In this document: positions 53,730 through 63,974 of the stretch, piece by piece
Layout of the letters: each line of letters begins with the position of its first letter
Position numbering within the stretch: the first letter of the stretch is position 1
DNA from: JAWKIW01 sp041394145
Lineage (GTDB): Bacteria; Actinomycetota; Acidimicrobiia; Acidimicrobiales; Acidimicrobilacustridaceae
NCBI GenBank assembly: GCA_041394145.1
Contig: JAWKIW010000007.1
Coordinates: 133,353 to 197,352, forward strand
Direction of reading: 5' to 3'
Length of the DNA stretch: 64,000 nt
Translations under genes and position numbers: made by a program
The notes under the pieces: generated by a model
The model's database searches: none
Told to the model about the DNA's origin: nothing
Seen by the model: only the letters and a program-made list of their open reading frames with translations

Positions 53730-55043
53730 GTGGCCGATCGACCGCATGTGGTGATCGTGGGAGCCGGGTTCGGCGGCTTGGCCGCGGCCAAGCGGCTCGA
53801 GCGCGAGGCCGTGGACGTGACCCTGATCGACCGGCACAACTACCACACGTTCCAGCCGCTGCTGTACCAGGTGGCGACGGCCGGACTGAACGAGGCCGAC
53901 GTGGGCTACGTCGTCCGAGGCCTGTTCCGCCGCCAGCAGCGGGTGTTCTTCCGCAAGGGGGCGGTCACCGGCGTGGACTGGCAGCAGCACCAGGTGACGT
54001 TGCGCGACGAGCCGCCGATCGACTTCGACCACCTCGTGCTCGCCACCGGGTCGTCGACCAACACCTTCGGCATCGCCGGGGCCGACGACTACGCCTTCCC
54101 GCTGTACTGCCTCCCGGACGCGGTGCGCCTGCGCAACCACGTCATCTCGCTCTTCGAGGCCGCCGACGCGGTGCCCGAGCTGATCGCCGACGGCATCTTG
54201 ACCTTCGTGGTCGTCGGCGGCGGTCCCACCGGGGTCGAGGTGGCCGGCGCCCTCACCGAGCTCATCGACAAGGTGCTCGCCGACGACTTCCACGACCTCG
54301 ACGTCCACCGGGCCCGGGTGGTCATGGTCGAGCAGAGCGACGGGCTGCTGGCGGCATTCGGCGGACGATCCCAACGCTATGCGCGTCGTGAGCTCGAGCG
54401 ACACGGGGTCGAGCTGCGCTTCGGCACCGCCGTGCAGCGCGTCACCGCCGAGCAGGTCGAGCTGTCCGACGGCACCGTGCTGCCGACCCGGACCCTGGTC
54501 TGGGCGGCCGGGGTGAAGGCCAACCCGCTGGCCGACGCGCCGGCCTCGAGCAGGGCCGGGCCGGCCGCGCCACGGTCGGGCGCGACCTGTCGGTGCCGGG
54601 GCATCCCAACGCCTTCGTGATCGGCGACCTCGCCGACGTCGACGACGGCAAGGGGGGCCGGCTGCCGCAGCTCGCCCAGCCAGCGCTGCAGATGGGCGTC
54701 CACGCGGCCGAGCAGATCCTGCGCACGATCGCCCGCCAGGAGCGCACGGCGTTCCGCTACCGGGACCGCGGGATCATGGCCACGATCGGTCGCCGCGCCG
54801 CGGTGGCCGAGCTGCCCAACGGGACGCCTCAGCGGGTCGATCGCCTGGCTGGCCTGGCTGCTGCTCCACCTCGTCTACCTGCTCGGCGTGCGCAACAAGA
54901 TCTCGGTGCTCGTCAACTGGGCGTGGAACTACCTGACCTGGGACCGCGGTCCCCGCCTGATCCTGCGACCGGAGATGCTGCCCCACACCCCGCACCCGCA
55001 CAGCGACGTCGACGTGTGGGTGCCGGTGCCCGGCGACGCCTGA
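53730..55043 (+). CDS. ndh: Type II NADH dehydrogenase (two frameshifts)
   Basis: A single-subunit NADH:quinone oxidoreductase (NDH-2) of the respiratory chain. FAD site HVVIVGAGFGGLAAAKRLER, RHNYHTFQPLLYQVATAGL, NADH site FVVVGGGPTGVEVAGALTEL, and LVWAAGVKANPLADA. At about 54540 one base is missing and the reading moves to a frame with VGRDLSVPGHPNAFVIGDLA and RLPQLAQPALQMGVHAAEQI; at about 54810 two bases (GC) are missing and a third frame gives the membrane-binding tail SIAWLAWLLLHLVYLLGVRN, ending at 55043. All parts are well conserved, so the breaks are probably sequence errors. GTG at 53730 has GAGGAG upstream. Confidence 0.85.
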
Positions 55044-55083
55044 CGAACGGGTGCAGGCCAGCCGTCCGGGGCACCGCCGGCGT

Positions 55084-55110
55084 GGGGTGGTCCCACCCCT
55101 CTCGGAGGGG
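55084..55110. terminator. Overlapping hairpins between ndh and the PQQ dehydrogenase
   Basis: GGGGTGG-TC-CCACCCC (55084-55099) and CCCCTC-TCG-GAGGGG (55096-55110) share four bases and cannot form together. They lie between two convergent genes, so they probably terminate transcription from both sides. Confidence 0.6.
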
Positions 55111-55114
55111 CGGG

Positions 55115-56390
55115 TCAGGCCCCGGTCGACCGCGGCACGATCCGGGAGATGGTGCCGTCGAGCTGCACGGCGTACAGCGTGCCGTCGGCGCCTTGACCGA
55201 ACGACGAGAGGGTGTTCGCGCCCACGGTCGCGCCGAGGTGGCGCACGTCGATCGCCTTCCCGTCGCGTGGCAGCAGACCGTTGATGCGGCCGATGCAGAT
55301 GTCGGCGAACAGGTACACGCCGTCGAGGATCGGGTCGCCAGTGCGGGCGACGTAACCGCCGATGATGCTGCAGCCGCCGTCGTCGTGGCTGTACTCGTAG
55401 ATGGGCGGCACGTGGCCGGCGGGCGCCGTGCCGCCCTTGAAGGACGAGGTCCCCTCCATCAGGTTCCACCCGTAGTTGTTGCCCGGGCCCGGACCGTCGG
55501 GCGTGTTCGGCGCGAAGTCGACCTCCTCGACGGCGTCCTGGCCGACGTCGCCGATCCAGAGGTCGCCGGTGCTGCGGTCGAAGCTGAACCGCCACGGGTT
55601 GCGCAGGCCGTAGGCCCACACCTCGGGGGCGCCACCGTTGCCGTCGGCGAACGGGTTCCCGGGCGGGATGCCGTAGGGCCGCCCGTCCGCCGGTGCCGTG
55701 GGGTCGATGCGCAGGATCTTGCCGAGCAGGGTGGACGGGTTCTGCCCGTTGCGGTCGGGATCGCCGCCGCCGCCGCCGTCACCGGTGCCGACGTACAAGA
55801 AGCCGTCGGGCCCGTAGGTGATCTCCCCGCCGTTGTGGTTCGAGCGTGGGTGTTCGAGCCGCAGCAGGTTGCGGCGCGCCGAGGTCGACGCCCGGTTCCC
55901 CTCCATGGGCAGCGTCGACGGTGATGGCCCCGTCCTTGGCGGTGTAGTACACGAACAGCGTGGAGCCGTCGGGGGAGAAGGTCAGGCCGAGCAGCCCCCG
56001 CTCGCCGCCGGCCGCCACGTCGTCGCTGAGGTCGACCACGGCGTTCTGAGCGACCGTGAAGCCGCCCGAGCCGTCGGCGACCAGCTCCCGGACTCGCCCG
56101 GTCTGCTCGGTGACGTACAGGTTGGCGGTGCCTGCCCGAGGGGCGAGCGCGGTGCCCGCGCCGGTCAGCTCGGCGACGGGCTCGAGCCCGACCCGCACCC
56201 CGGCCAGCGTCGATCGCCTCGGCGAGGTGTCCGCCGTGCCCGCCGGCGCGCCGGACTCGTCGGCCGGACCCCCACCGGCGGTCGTGGACGACGAGCTGCA
56301 GGCACCGGCCGCCACGGCGAAGGCCAGCGCCGCACCCACGAGGGCGGCGCGGTGGCGACGAGCGTGCGGGGCGGAGCCGGGGCTGACCAT
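55115..56390 (-). CDS. PQQ-dependent sugar dehydrogenase-like lipoprotein (one frameshift)
   Basis: A soluble glucose/aldose dehydrogenase-type beta-propeller, about 425 residues. ATG at 56390 gives MVSPGSAPHARRHRAALV and the lipoprotein signal LAFAVAAGACSSSS. Frame one continues LYVTEQTGRVRELVADGSGG and DDVAAGGERGLLGLTFSPDG. Near 55905 the frame shifts to NLLRLEHPRSNHNGGEITYG, then YVGTGDGGGGGDPDRNGQNP, EVWAYGLRNPWRFSFDRSTG and the end GTISRIVPRSTGA. ERGLLG, GDGG, GQ and GLRNPWR are hallmark segments of this family, oxidising sugars with PQQ outside the cell. No PQQ synthesis genes are in the window. Confidence 0.85.
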
Positions 56391-56540
56391 GCCCCCACCT
56401 TGGAGCACCCCCGTGGCCCGCGCCCAACCGAGGGGTGTCCGGGCCGGGGCCGTCGTCCTGTCCGGGGAGGGGATCGGTGGCGGGCCGGGAGGATAGGGTG
56501 CCCCGCCGGGGAAGCACGCCGAGCAGGCAGGGAGAGCGCC

Positions 56541-56927
56541 GTGGCCACCAAGGACGAGATCATCGCCCTCGTCGACCGCTACATGGAGGTCTTCAGCGAG
56601 GGGGACAAGGGCGGCTACCTGGCCCTGTTCGCCGACGACGGCACCGTCGAGGACCCGGTGGGCACCGAGGTGCACCGCGGCCGCGAGGCCATCGCCGCCT
56701 TCTGGGACGGCGTGCGGGGGCTGTCACCGGTGATCGAGCTGGTGCCGACGGGCACGCCCCGCGTCGCCGGCCACGAGGTCGCGTTCCCGATGCAGGCCAT
56801 CTCGATGATCGGCGACGACCGCGTGGTCGTCGACATCATCGACGTCTTCGACGTGGCTCCCGACGGCCGCATCGCGTCGATGCGGGCGTTCTGGGACATG
56901 GCCGACATGCGCCCCTACGACGGCTGA
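56541..56927 (+). CDS. SnoaL/ketosteroid-isomerase-like protein
   Basis: A 128-residue NTF2-fold protein. GTG at 56541 (GGGAG upstream) gives VATKDEIIALVDRYMEVFSE, then LALFADDGTVEDPVGTEVHR with Tyr and Asp residues at positions used for catalysis in delta5-3-ketosteroid isomerase, and VVVDIIDVFDVAPDGRIASM. It may isomerise a steroid-like or enone substrate, or be a SnoaL-type cyclase or binding protein. A role in steroid breakdown is not supported by other genes here. Confidence 0.8.
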   Translation: MATKDEIIALVDRYMEVFSEGDKGGYLALFADDGTVEDPVGTEVHRGREAIAAFWDGVRGLSPVIELVPTGTPRVAGHEVAFPMQAISMIGDDRVVVDIIDVFDVAPDGRIASMRAFWDMADMRPYDG

Positions 56928-56996
56928 AGCGGCCCCGAGCGCGATTCCCGGACGACGCGGCGGACGGTCCTCTCACCGGGCTCGCCCGGGCTGCGC

Positions 56997-57392
56997 TCAG
57001 GCCCGTCCGAGCAGGCGGTCGACGCGCACCTCGATGGCGACGCGATCGGCTCGTGCACCCGGCTGGCGGTACCGCTCGGCGTAGCGGCGCACGGCCTCCT
57101 CGACGCGCTCGGGATCGTCGGTGACGACGGCCGTGCCCTCGAGGGTGAGCCAGCGACCGCCGTCGACCTGGCACAGCGCGGCGGGGGAGCCCGGGTGCGC
57201 CGCCAGGTTCCTCGCCTTGCGGCTGTGGGCGAAGGTGATGACGCGCGCCAGCCCCGCGTCGTCGTCCCAGGTGAAGCCCACGGCCACGACGTGGGGCGTG
57301 CCGTCGGGGCGCAGCGTGGTCAGCGACGCCAGATGGCGCTCGGCCAGGAAGGTCTGCACCTCGGGGGGCAGGTCGGCGGGGTCGTACGCCAT
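56997..57392 (-). CDS. PPOX-class F420-dependent oxidoreductase
   Basis: A 131-residue split-barrel flavin-binding protein: VQTFLAERHLASLTTLRPDG, TPHVVAVGFTWDD, ARVITFAHSRKARNLAAHPG, and GRWLTLEGTAVVTDDPERVE. This is the pattern of pyridoxamine-oxidase-like proteins that use coenzyme F420 in actinobacteria. The substrate is unknown. ATG at 57392 is preceded by GAGGAG. Use of F420 fits an Acidimicrobiia or mycobacteria-like host. Confidence 0.87.
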   Translation of the reverse strand: MAYDPADLPPEVQTFLAERHLASLTTLRPDGTPHVVAVGFTWDDDAGLARVITFAHSRKARNLAAHPGSPAALCQVDGGRWLTLEGTAVVTDDPERVEEAVRRYAERYRQPGARADRVAIEVRVDRLLGRA

Positions 57393-57499
57393 CGGCGTGC
57401 TCCTCGGATGCGGGGACCGGTCGGCCACCGCGCGGGTGGCTGGCCGGTCCCATCGGGTGGACTCGCGGCGGTGCTGACGGGGCGGCGAGCCGGCCGCGG

Positions 57500-58279
57500 T
57501 CAGTCGCCGAACGCCTTCATCCGATCGAGCACCCGCTCGGCGGTGGGGTCGGCCATCTCGTCGACGATGGTGCCGTCGGCGAGGAAGACGGCCCGATCGG
57601 CGTAGCCGGCGGCAGTCGGGTCGTGGGTGACCATGACGATCGTCTGTCCGAAGTCGTCGACGGCTCGCCGCATGAAGCCGAGGATCTCCGCTCCGGATCG
57701 GGAGTCGAGGTTGCCGGTGGGTTCGTCGGCGAAGATGATCTCGGGCTTGGACGCCAGGGCCCGTGCCACGGCGACCCGCTGCTGCTGACCGCCGGACAGC
57801 TCGCTCGGACGGTGCTCGAGCCGGTCGGCGAGGTCGACCGTGCCGACGATCTGGTCGACCCAGCCCTGGTCGGGGCTGCGCCCGGCCAGATCCATCGGCA
57901 GCGTGATGTTCTCGAGGGCGGTCAAGGTCGGCACCAGGTTGAAGGCCTGGAAGATGAACCCGATCGTGTCCCGGCGCAGGACCGTGAGCTCCTTCTCCGA
58001 GAGGCGGCTCAGGTCGGTGCCGCCGATGAAGACCTGGCCGCTGGTGAGGTAGTCGAGGCCCGCCATGCAGTGCATCAACGTGGACTTGCCCGACCCCGAC
58101 GGACCCATGATGGCGTTGAACCGGCCCCTGGCGAACTCCACGGTGATGTCGTCGAGGGCGCGGACCTCGGTGTCACCCTTCCCGTAGACCTTCGTCGCGT
58201 GCCAGGCCCGAGCGGCGGCGTCCGACGGCGGGGCCGGGGGCGGTGGGGCGGGTGGTGCGTTGACCGGAGTGGTCGTCAC
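57500..58279 (-). CDS. ABC transporter ATP-binding protein (MacB/LolD type)
   Basis: A 259-residue ATPase of the type that drives FtsX-domain permeases. A Pro/Ala-rich N-terminus is followed by ATKVYGKGDTEVRALDDITV, Walker A FNAIMGPSGSGKSTLMHCMA, the Q-loop GFIFQAFNLVPTLTALENIT, the signature SELSGGQQQRVAVARALASK, Walker B IIFADEPTGNLDSRSG and VMVTHDPTAAGYADR. GTG at 58279 has GAGGAG five bases upstream. It has no permease neighbour; the only FtsX-type permease in the window is the frameshifted one at 16.8-19.4 kb. Confidence 0.92.
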   Translation of the reverse strand: MTTTPVNAPPAPPPPAPPSDAAARAWHATKVYGKGDTEVRALDDITVEFARGRFNAIMGPSGSGKSTLMHCMAGLDYLTSGQVFIGGTDLSRLSEKELTVLRRDTIGFIFQAFNLVPTLTALENITLPMDLAGRSPDQGWVDQIVGTVDLADRLEHRPSELSGGQQQRVAVARALASKPEIIFADEPTGNLDSRSGAEILGFMRRAVDDFGQTIVMVTHDPTAAGYADRAVFLADGTIVDEMADPTAERVLDRMKAFGD

Positions 58280-58591
58280 GGGGTCTCCTCGGGCGGCCGG
58301 ACCAGGACGCGCTCAGCCTAGGGCGTTCGCTCCGATCCGACCCCGACCGCCCGTCCTGGCGCGGGACCGCTCCCCGTCGGCCTCGTGCCGAGTCGCCGAG
58401 GGCCCGGCGCACGAACCCTGTCGGTCGCGTGGACCGGGCCCCGGGCGCACCGACGCCGTCGCCGCCCGAGGTGGTCCGGCGCCGCGGTGGGGTTGACGAA
58501 ACCTTGAGGTGGCCGACGGCCGCGGTTGACCCGGGGCCCCTACCGTGCCCATGAGGAGCCGGCCGCCGGGTCAGCTGCACGGGAGCGCCAG

Positions 58592-58783
58592 ATGGACGAC
58601 GTCGCCAACGTTCGCGAGGAGCTGGTCGAGCGCCTCGATGCCATGGCGCGCCTGTTCGAGGACATCGCCGGCGAGGCGGTGGACGAGGGCGAGATCGCGC
58701 TCGCCGCCGACCTGTGGGTGTCGTCGGCTCGGGTGCTGGCCGCCGCCGACGAGCTGTGGCGGGCGGGCGTCGAGCCGTCCTGA
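58592..58783 (+). CDS. Small helical hypothetical protein
   Basis: A 63-residue acidic protein from ATG at 58592, MDDVANVREELVERLDAMAR and GEIALAADLWVSSARVLAAA. It is predicted all-helical, two helices around a DIAGEAVDEGE turn. No known motif. It stands 75 bp before the large cyclase gene and may be cotranscribed, although that gene seems to have its own promoter. Confidence 0.6.
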   Translation: MDDVANVREELVERLDAMARLFEDIAGEAVDEGEIALAADLWVSSARVLAAADELWRAGVEPS

Positions 58784-58845
58784 GCCTGCCGTCGGGGCGC
58801 CCGGTCGCCCGCTCGGTCCACAGAGGGGCGCTGCCGACCGGACCG

Positions 58846-58851
58846 TATGAT
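58846..58851 (+). promoter_or_regulatory. -10 element of the cyclase/TPR regulator
   Basis: TATGAT, the best -10 match in the window, stands exactly six bases before the GTG at 58858 with no ribosome-binding site between; a leaderless mRNA is predicted. Confidence 0.6.
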
Positions 58852-58857
58852 CTCCGC

Positions 58858-61800
58858 GTGACCTGCCCGACCTGCGGCACCGAGAACCCGGTCAACGCGC
58901 GGTTCTGCCTCGCCTGCGGGCACCAGCTGGTGTCACGTGGTGACGAGCGTCGGGTGGTCACCGTCCTGTTCGCCGACCTGGTCGGGTTCACGGCCCTGTC
59001 GGAGCTGCGCGACCCCGAGCAGGTCAAGAACCTGGTCGACCGCTGCTTCGAGCGGCTCGCCGCCGACATCACCGCGTTCGGCGGCCAGGTCGACAAGATC
59101 GTGGGCGACGCCATCCTGGCCCTGTTCGGAGCGCCGGTCGCCCACGAGGACGATGCCGAGCGGGCAGTGCGGGCCGCGCTGCGGATGCAGGCGACCCTCG
59201 CCGCCTCCGCGTCCGAGACCGATGGCGCGGTGCGCTTGCGGGTGGGCATCAACACCGGCGAGGTCCTGGTCGGATCGCTGCGGGCCGGGGGCGAGTACAC
59301 GGCCATGGGCGACGTCGTGAACACCGCCGATCGGCTGCAGGCGGCCGCCGAGCCCGGCACCGTGGTCGTCGGGCCGGCGACCTACGCGGCGACGCGGGAG
59401 GTGATCGCCTATCGGGGCCTCGGGCCCGTCCCCGCCAAGGGCCGCGAGGAGCCGGTGCCGGCGTGGGTGGCGGTCGAGCCGTTGCTCCCGCCCGGCTACC
59501 GCCGGCGTCGGGTCCAGACGCCGCTCGTCGGTCGGGAGGTGGAGCTGAGCCTGTTGTCCCGGGCGACGGAGGCTGCGGTGGCCCGCCACCGCGCCCATCT
59601 GCTGCTGCTCGTGGGCGAGGCGGGTGTCGGCAAGTCGCGGCTCGCCGAGGAAGCCGCGGCGTCGGCGCGGCAGTGCCACGACGCCTTCGTCCTCGAGGGC
59701 CGCTGCGTCCCCTACGGCGAGGCCAACGTGTGGTGGCCCGTCGCCGAGGCCATCCGCCAGGCCACCGGCGTGCACCCCGACGCCGCCCTCGCCGACGCCG
59801 ATGCTCGCACGAGGGCTCAGGTCTCGACGGTCCTCGAGCAGCCGATCCGCTCCGCCGAGGTCGAGCGCATCGTCAACGGGCTGCTGTACCTGATGGGCTA
59901 CGACGTCGCCCTCAAGCGCATCGATCCGACGCGCGCCCGCGAGGAAGCCCACCGGTCGGTGCTGGCCTACCTCGAGGCGGTGGCCCGCCGCCGACCGGTG
60001 GTGCTCGTGCTCTCCGACCTGCACTGGGCCGACGACCTCGTCCTCGGGATGGTCGACACGCTCCTCGATCGCCTCGCCCGCAGCCGCTTCGTGCTGGTGG
60101 CCACGGCTCGCCAGACCGTCCACGAGCGCTGGCGGGTGCCGACGGGCCGCCACGACGTGGTGGTGGTCAACCTCGATCCGCTCGACCGCGACAGCACGGC
60201 TGCCCTGCTCGAGGCGCTCGTGGAGAGCGAGCTCGACCCGTCGCTGCGCGCCGCGCTGCTCGACCGCAGCGGTGGCAACCCGTTCTTCCTCGAGGAGCTC
60301 GTGGCGTTGCTCGAGAGCGAGCCTGCCGCCACCCGCCCGGGCGTCGAGGTCGTCGAGCCGGTGCTGGCCGAGCTCCCCGACACCCTTCGCGGCCTGGTCG
60401 CGGCGCGCATCGACGGCCTCGGACCGGCCGAGCGATCGACCGTCGAGGACGCCGCGGTGTGGGGCCGTTCCGGTCCGGTCCCGGCGCTCGAGCGGATGGC
60501 CGAGCACGTGCACGGCGTGCACGACCTCACCGAAGCCCTCGGCGGCCTCGTCGACAAGGAGATCCTCGTCGTGGAGGGCGAGCGCTGGCGGTTTCGCAGC
60601 GATCTCGTACGGGAGGTCGCCTACGGCACCCTCACCAAGGCCGAGCGGGCTCGTCGACACCACGGCATCGCCGCCTACCTCGCCCACACGGCTCCTGACG
60701 CCGGATCGGCTGCGGATCGGCTCGTCGACGTGGTCGCGTACCACTACGGGGCCGCCGCCGAGCTGGCTCGCGACCTGGGCACCGTCGACGGGCTGCCCGA
60801 CGACCTCGTCCCTCGGGCCCTGACGTGGGTGACCGAAGCGGCCGCCGCGCGGCGCTGGGCCAGGTGTGGCAGGTCGCCGTTCGCCTCTACACGCAGGCGC
60901 TCGGGCTGCTCGGAGAGGCCGGCCCACCGGCCGCCCGGGTCGAGCTGCTCCTCGGCCGGGCGGCGGCCGCCTCCGACCTGCGCCGCCTCGACGACGCCCG
61001 CGACGACCTCGAGGCGGGCATGGCCCTGGTCGCCGGCCTCGACGACCGGCACCTCGCCGGCAGAGCCCTCGTCGTGCTGGGCGACCTCGAGCAGAAGCGA
61101 GGCCAGTTCGACGCCGCCCTCGCCACCCTCGCCGCCGCCGTCGAGCAGTACACCGCCGCCGGCGACGAGGGCGGGGTGGCCGACGCGCTGCGCATCACCG
61201 GTCTCACCCAGCTGTTCACCGGCGACCACGACGGCGCCGAGACGTCGATCGGTCGGGCGCTGGAGGCCTATCGGTCCCTCGGCGACCGCCGGGGTGAAGC
61301 GTGGGCGCTGCAGAACCTGGCCTGGATCTCCTACATCCGGGGGCGTTCGGTGGAGGCCGAGGCCCGGATCTCGACCTCGGCGGCCACCTTCTCCGAGCTG
61401 GGCGACAGCGGCGGCCTGCTGTGGGCGCTCGGCCTGTTGGCGTTCGTGCGCTACCACCACGGCGCCATGCTCGAGGCCGAGGATCTCGGCGAGCAGGTCC
61501 TCATCGAGGCCCGCGAGCGGGGCGACCGATGGGGGGAGGGGATGATGCTGCTGCTCATGGCCGGCGTGCGGCTGTGGACCGGTCGGCCCGAGCCGGCGAC
61601 GGTCGCCGCCCGCGACGCCCTGGCGGTGTTCCGCTCCATCGGCGACCGCTTCGGGGAGGTGCAGGCCACCGCCGCCCTGGGGAGGGCGGAGGTGGCCGCC
61701 GGTCGGGCGCGAGAGGGCCTGCGGCGGCTGCAGGAGGGTGTCGACCTGCACCGCGACGACCGACAGCATCCCGAGCTGCGCGCCATGGTGGCCACCGCCC

Positions 61801-62423
61801 TGGCGGCGACCGCGGTGCAGCTCGGCGAGCCGGCGATGGCGCTGCGGGCGCTGGCGTCGGCGGGGGTCGACGTCGACGAGCCCGTGGCCATCGGCGACAC
61901 GGATCGCCTGGTCGCCCACGCCTTGGCCGTCCTGCAGAAGGGTCGAGCCGAGGAGGCGGTCGATGCGCTGCAGCGCGTGCTCGACGCCGCCGACGAAGCA
62001 GGGCCTTCGGCGTACGCCGAGAGCGCCTTGGCCCTCGCCGCCGCCGTCGCGGGCGACGACGAGCTGGTCGACCGGGCCGGCTCGGCTGCGCTGGGCAACC
62101 CGCGCGGGACCTACCTCGACCGCCTGACCGCCCGGCTGGCCCTGGCGCTGCGCTCGGCCCGCGGGGCCGCCGCGACCACCGCGGTCGATGCGTTCGACGC
62201 GCTGGCGGAGGAGGCCAACCACCATGGCGACCACGTCGCTCGTGCGGTCGTCGCCCTGGCGCGGGCCTTGGTGGCCGAGGCGCACGAATCCGAACGTGCG
62301 GCCGAGGACCGGGCCCGGGCCGAAGCCCAGCTCGAGCTGCTCGGCGTCGACGCCACCGGTTGGCGGCTCGTCATCGGGCTGGCGCTGGCGCCGGGCGCAT
62401 CCGTCGCCGAGCTCCCGTCCTGA
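58858..62423 (+). CDS. Adenylate cyclase-ATPase-TPR regulator (one frameshift)
   Basis: About 1190 residues in four parts. A zinc ribbon (TCPTCGTENPVNARFCLACG; Cys 3, 6, 17, 20). A class III cyclase domain (about 35-200) with VTVLFADLVGFTALSELRDP and DKIVGDAILALFGAP, the two metal aspartates, and NTGEVLVGSLRAGGEYTAMG. An AAA/STAND ATPase (about 225-560) with HLLLLVGEAGVGKSRLAEEA and VVLVLSDLHWADDLVLGMVD. A TPR-rich helical tail (about 670-1190, e.g. ALVVLGDLEQKRGQFDAALA). Near 60855 two bases seem lost (CGGCG-CTGG): the next frame begins ALGQVWQVAVRLY. Such proteins couple cyclic nucleotide synthesis to an unknown signal. Followed by a bidirectional terminator. Confidence 0.85.
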
Positions 62424-62475
62424 CGGCGACCCCGACCCTGCCCCCACCGCCCTCGCCTGTCGGCGACCGGACGCG

Positions 62476-62503
62476 CCACGGCGGGCCCGTGGGCCCGCCG
62501 TGG
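62476..62503. terminator. Bidirectional terminator
   Basis: Perfect 13-bp stem CCACGGCGGGCCC/GGGCCCGCCGTGG with a 2-nt GT centre, between the convergent cyclase and peroxiredoxin genes. Confidence 0.75.
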
Positions 62504-62565
62504 TCGAGGGGGGCGACGATGTGTCGAGCGCCCCGGGCCGGGCTCGCCGCCGGGGCGTCGGGAGC

Positions 62566-63201
62566 TCAGCTCTCGGGCTGGGGCACGATCCGCAGGTAGG
62601 GCCTGGGCGCTTCCCAGCCGTCGGGGAACCGCTCCTTCGCCTCCTCGTCGGACACGGCGGCGGCGATGATCACGTCGTCGCCCTGCTTCCAGTTCACGGG
62701 CGTGGCCACCTTGTGCTTCGTCGTGAGCTGCAGCGAGTCGATCACCCGCAGGATCTCGTCGAAGTTGCGACCGGTCGACGCGGGGTAGGTGAGCTCGAGC
62801 TTGATCTTGTTGTCTCCCCCGATGACGTACACCGAGCGCACCGTCAGCGTGTCGTCGGCGTTCGGGTGGATCATGTCGTAGAGGTCGGCGACCTTGCGGT
62901 CGGCGTCGCCGATCATCGGGAAGTTGGGGGCGACGCCCTGGGTCTGCTCGATGTCGCTCGCCCAGGCCCGATGATCCTCGACGGAGTCGACGGACAGCCC
63001 GATCACCTTGACGTCCCGTGCGTCGAACTCGTCCTTGAGCTTCGCCGTGTAGCCCAGCTCGGTGGTGCACACCGGCGTGAAGTCCTTCGGATGGGAGAAC
63101 AGCACGGCCCAGCTGTCGCCCTTCCACTCGTGGAAGTCGATGGGGCCCTCGGTGGTGTCGGCATGGAAGTTCGGGGCCTCGTCGCCGAGTCGCAACGCCA
63201 T
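62566..63201 (-). CDS. 1-Cys peroxiredoxin (Prx6 type)
   Basis: A 211-residue thiol peroxidase: LGDEAPNFHADTTEGPIDFH, the active site LFSHPKDFTPVCTTELGYTA with the peroxidatic Cys, VKVIGLSVDSVEDHRAW, and the C-terminal dimerisation part WKQGDDVIIAAAVSDEEAKE with PYLRIVPQPE. No second conserved Cys is found, so it is the 1-Cys/Prx6 type that reduces H2O2 and lipid peroxides with an external thiol. ATG at 63201 has a strong AGGAGGA site. Confidence 0.95.
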   Translation of the reverse strand: MALRLGDEAPNFHADTTEGPIDFHEWKGDSWAVLFSHPKDFTPVCTTELGYTAKLKDEFDARDVKVIGLSVDSVEDHRAWASDIEQTQGVAPNFPMIGDADRKVADLYDMIHPNADDTLTVRSVYVIGGDNKIKLELTYPASTGRNFDEILRVIDSLQLTTKHKVATPVNWKQGDDVIIAAAVSDEEAKERFPDGWEAPRPYLRIVPQPES

Positions 63202-63322
63202 GGGTCGTTCCTCCTGCAGTCGTGTCGGATGGCAGCGCCGCCATGCTAGGCGGCCCGCGACAAAAGTCGACACGAAAGGTCGGAATTCATTGGGCCGACC
63301 CGGCCAGCCGGCGGGAAAACGA

Positions 63323-63355
63323 CCCCGAGGGCCCTGGGGGGAAGGGCCCTCGGGG
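63323..63355 (-). terminator. Terminator of the phasin-like gene
   Basis: Perfect 12-bp stem (CCCCGAGGGCCC and complement) with a 9-nt loop; on the minus strand it is followed by TCGTTTTCC. It lies about 115 nt past the stop of the phasin-like gene, in the 269-bp gap before the peroxiredoxin start. Confidence 0.8.
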
Positions 63356-63470
63356 GATGACCTACGACACGGGGGGATGTCGGTAGGTCGTCTGCGGCGA
63401 CCGGCGGCGCACCCCCAGGGGGTAGGGGTGTCCGGACCCGGCCGACCTTGGGGATCGGCGACCAGTTGGG

Positions 63471-63794
63471 TCAGGCGGCCTTCATGGTCTTGGCGGCCTT
63501 GGCGACCGGACCGGCGGGCTTGACGATCTTCTCGGTGACCGGCTTCATGGCGGCGAGCAGGTCGTGGGTGAACTGCTTCTGGTTGTCGAGCAGCTTCGCG
63601 GCGAAGTCGAACCGGGCGTCGAGGAACTCGGTGAGGCTCGGCAGGTTCTCGGTGATCGAGACGTTGACCTCGGGGATGCGGGTCTCGAGCTGGTCGGCGG
63701 CCTTGCGGACGACGTCGACGACGGGCTCCTGGACCTTGCCGAGGGCCTCGAGGGCCTTGCTCTCGAGGTCGGTGAGGGTTTCGGTGGCGGGCAT
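63471..63794 (-). CDS. Phasin/HBHA-like helical protein
   Basis: A 107-residue, nearly all-helical amphipathic protein: MPATETLTDLESKALEALGK, VVDVVRKAADQLETRIP, ARFDFAAKLLDNQKQFTHDL, then a Lys/Ala/Pro-rich end (PAGPVAKAAKTMKAA). The heptad helix plus basic Lys-Ala-Pro tail resembles mycobacterial heparin-binding haemagglutinin and phasins that coat polyhydroxyalkanoate or lipid granules. Which of these it is cannot be decided. ATG at 63794 is preceded by a CTGGAGG stretch. An operator-like palindrome lies 100 bp upstream. Confidence 0.65.
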   Translation of the reverse strand: MPATETLTDLESKALEALGKVQEPVVDVVRKAADQLETRIPEVNVSITENLPSLTEFLDARFDFAAKLLDNQKQFTHDLLAAMKPVTEKIVKPAGPVAKAAKTMKAA

Positions 63795-63893
63795 GGTGGG
63801 CCTCCAGGTAGGGGCGGGCTGGCGGGGGGTGGCGCCCGCAGCGCTTGCTCCTGCGGGCTCTCTGCTAAGTGAATCAAGCAACGAGCGCAGATG

Positions 63894-63907
63894 CAAGCGT
63901 TCGCTTG
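63894..63907. promoter_or_regulatory. Palindromic operator upstream of the phasin-like gene
   Basis: CAAGCG-TT-CGCTTG, with further CAAGC half sites at about 63875 and 63914. The spacing and symmetry suit a TetR-family repressor; no such gene is visible before the window ends. Confidence 0.5.
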
Positions 63908-63974
63908 TCATTTCAAGCGTGGCGTCCGTCACGCGGTGGGGCCGCCGCGCCGCGGTGCGGTCGCCGCGCCCGGC

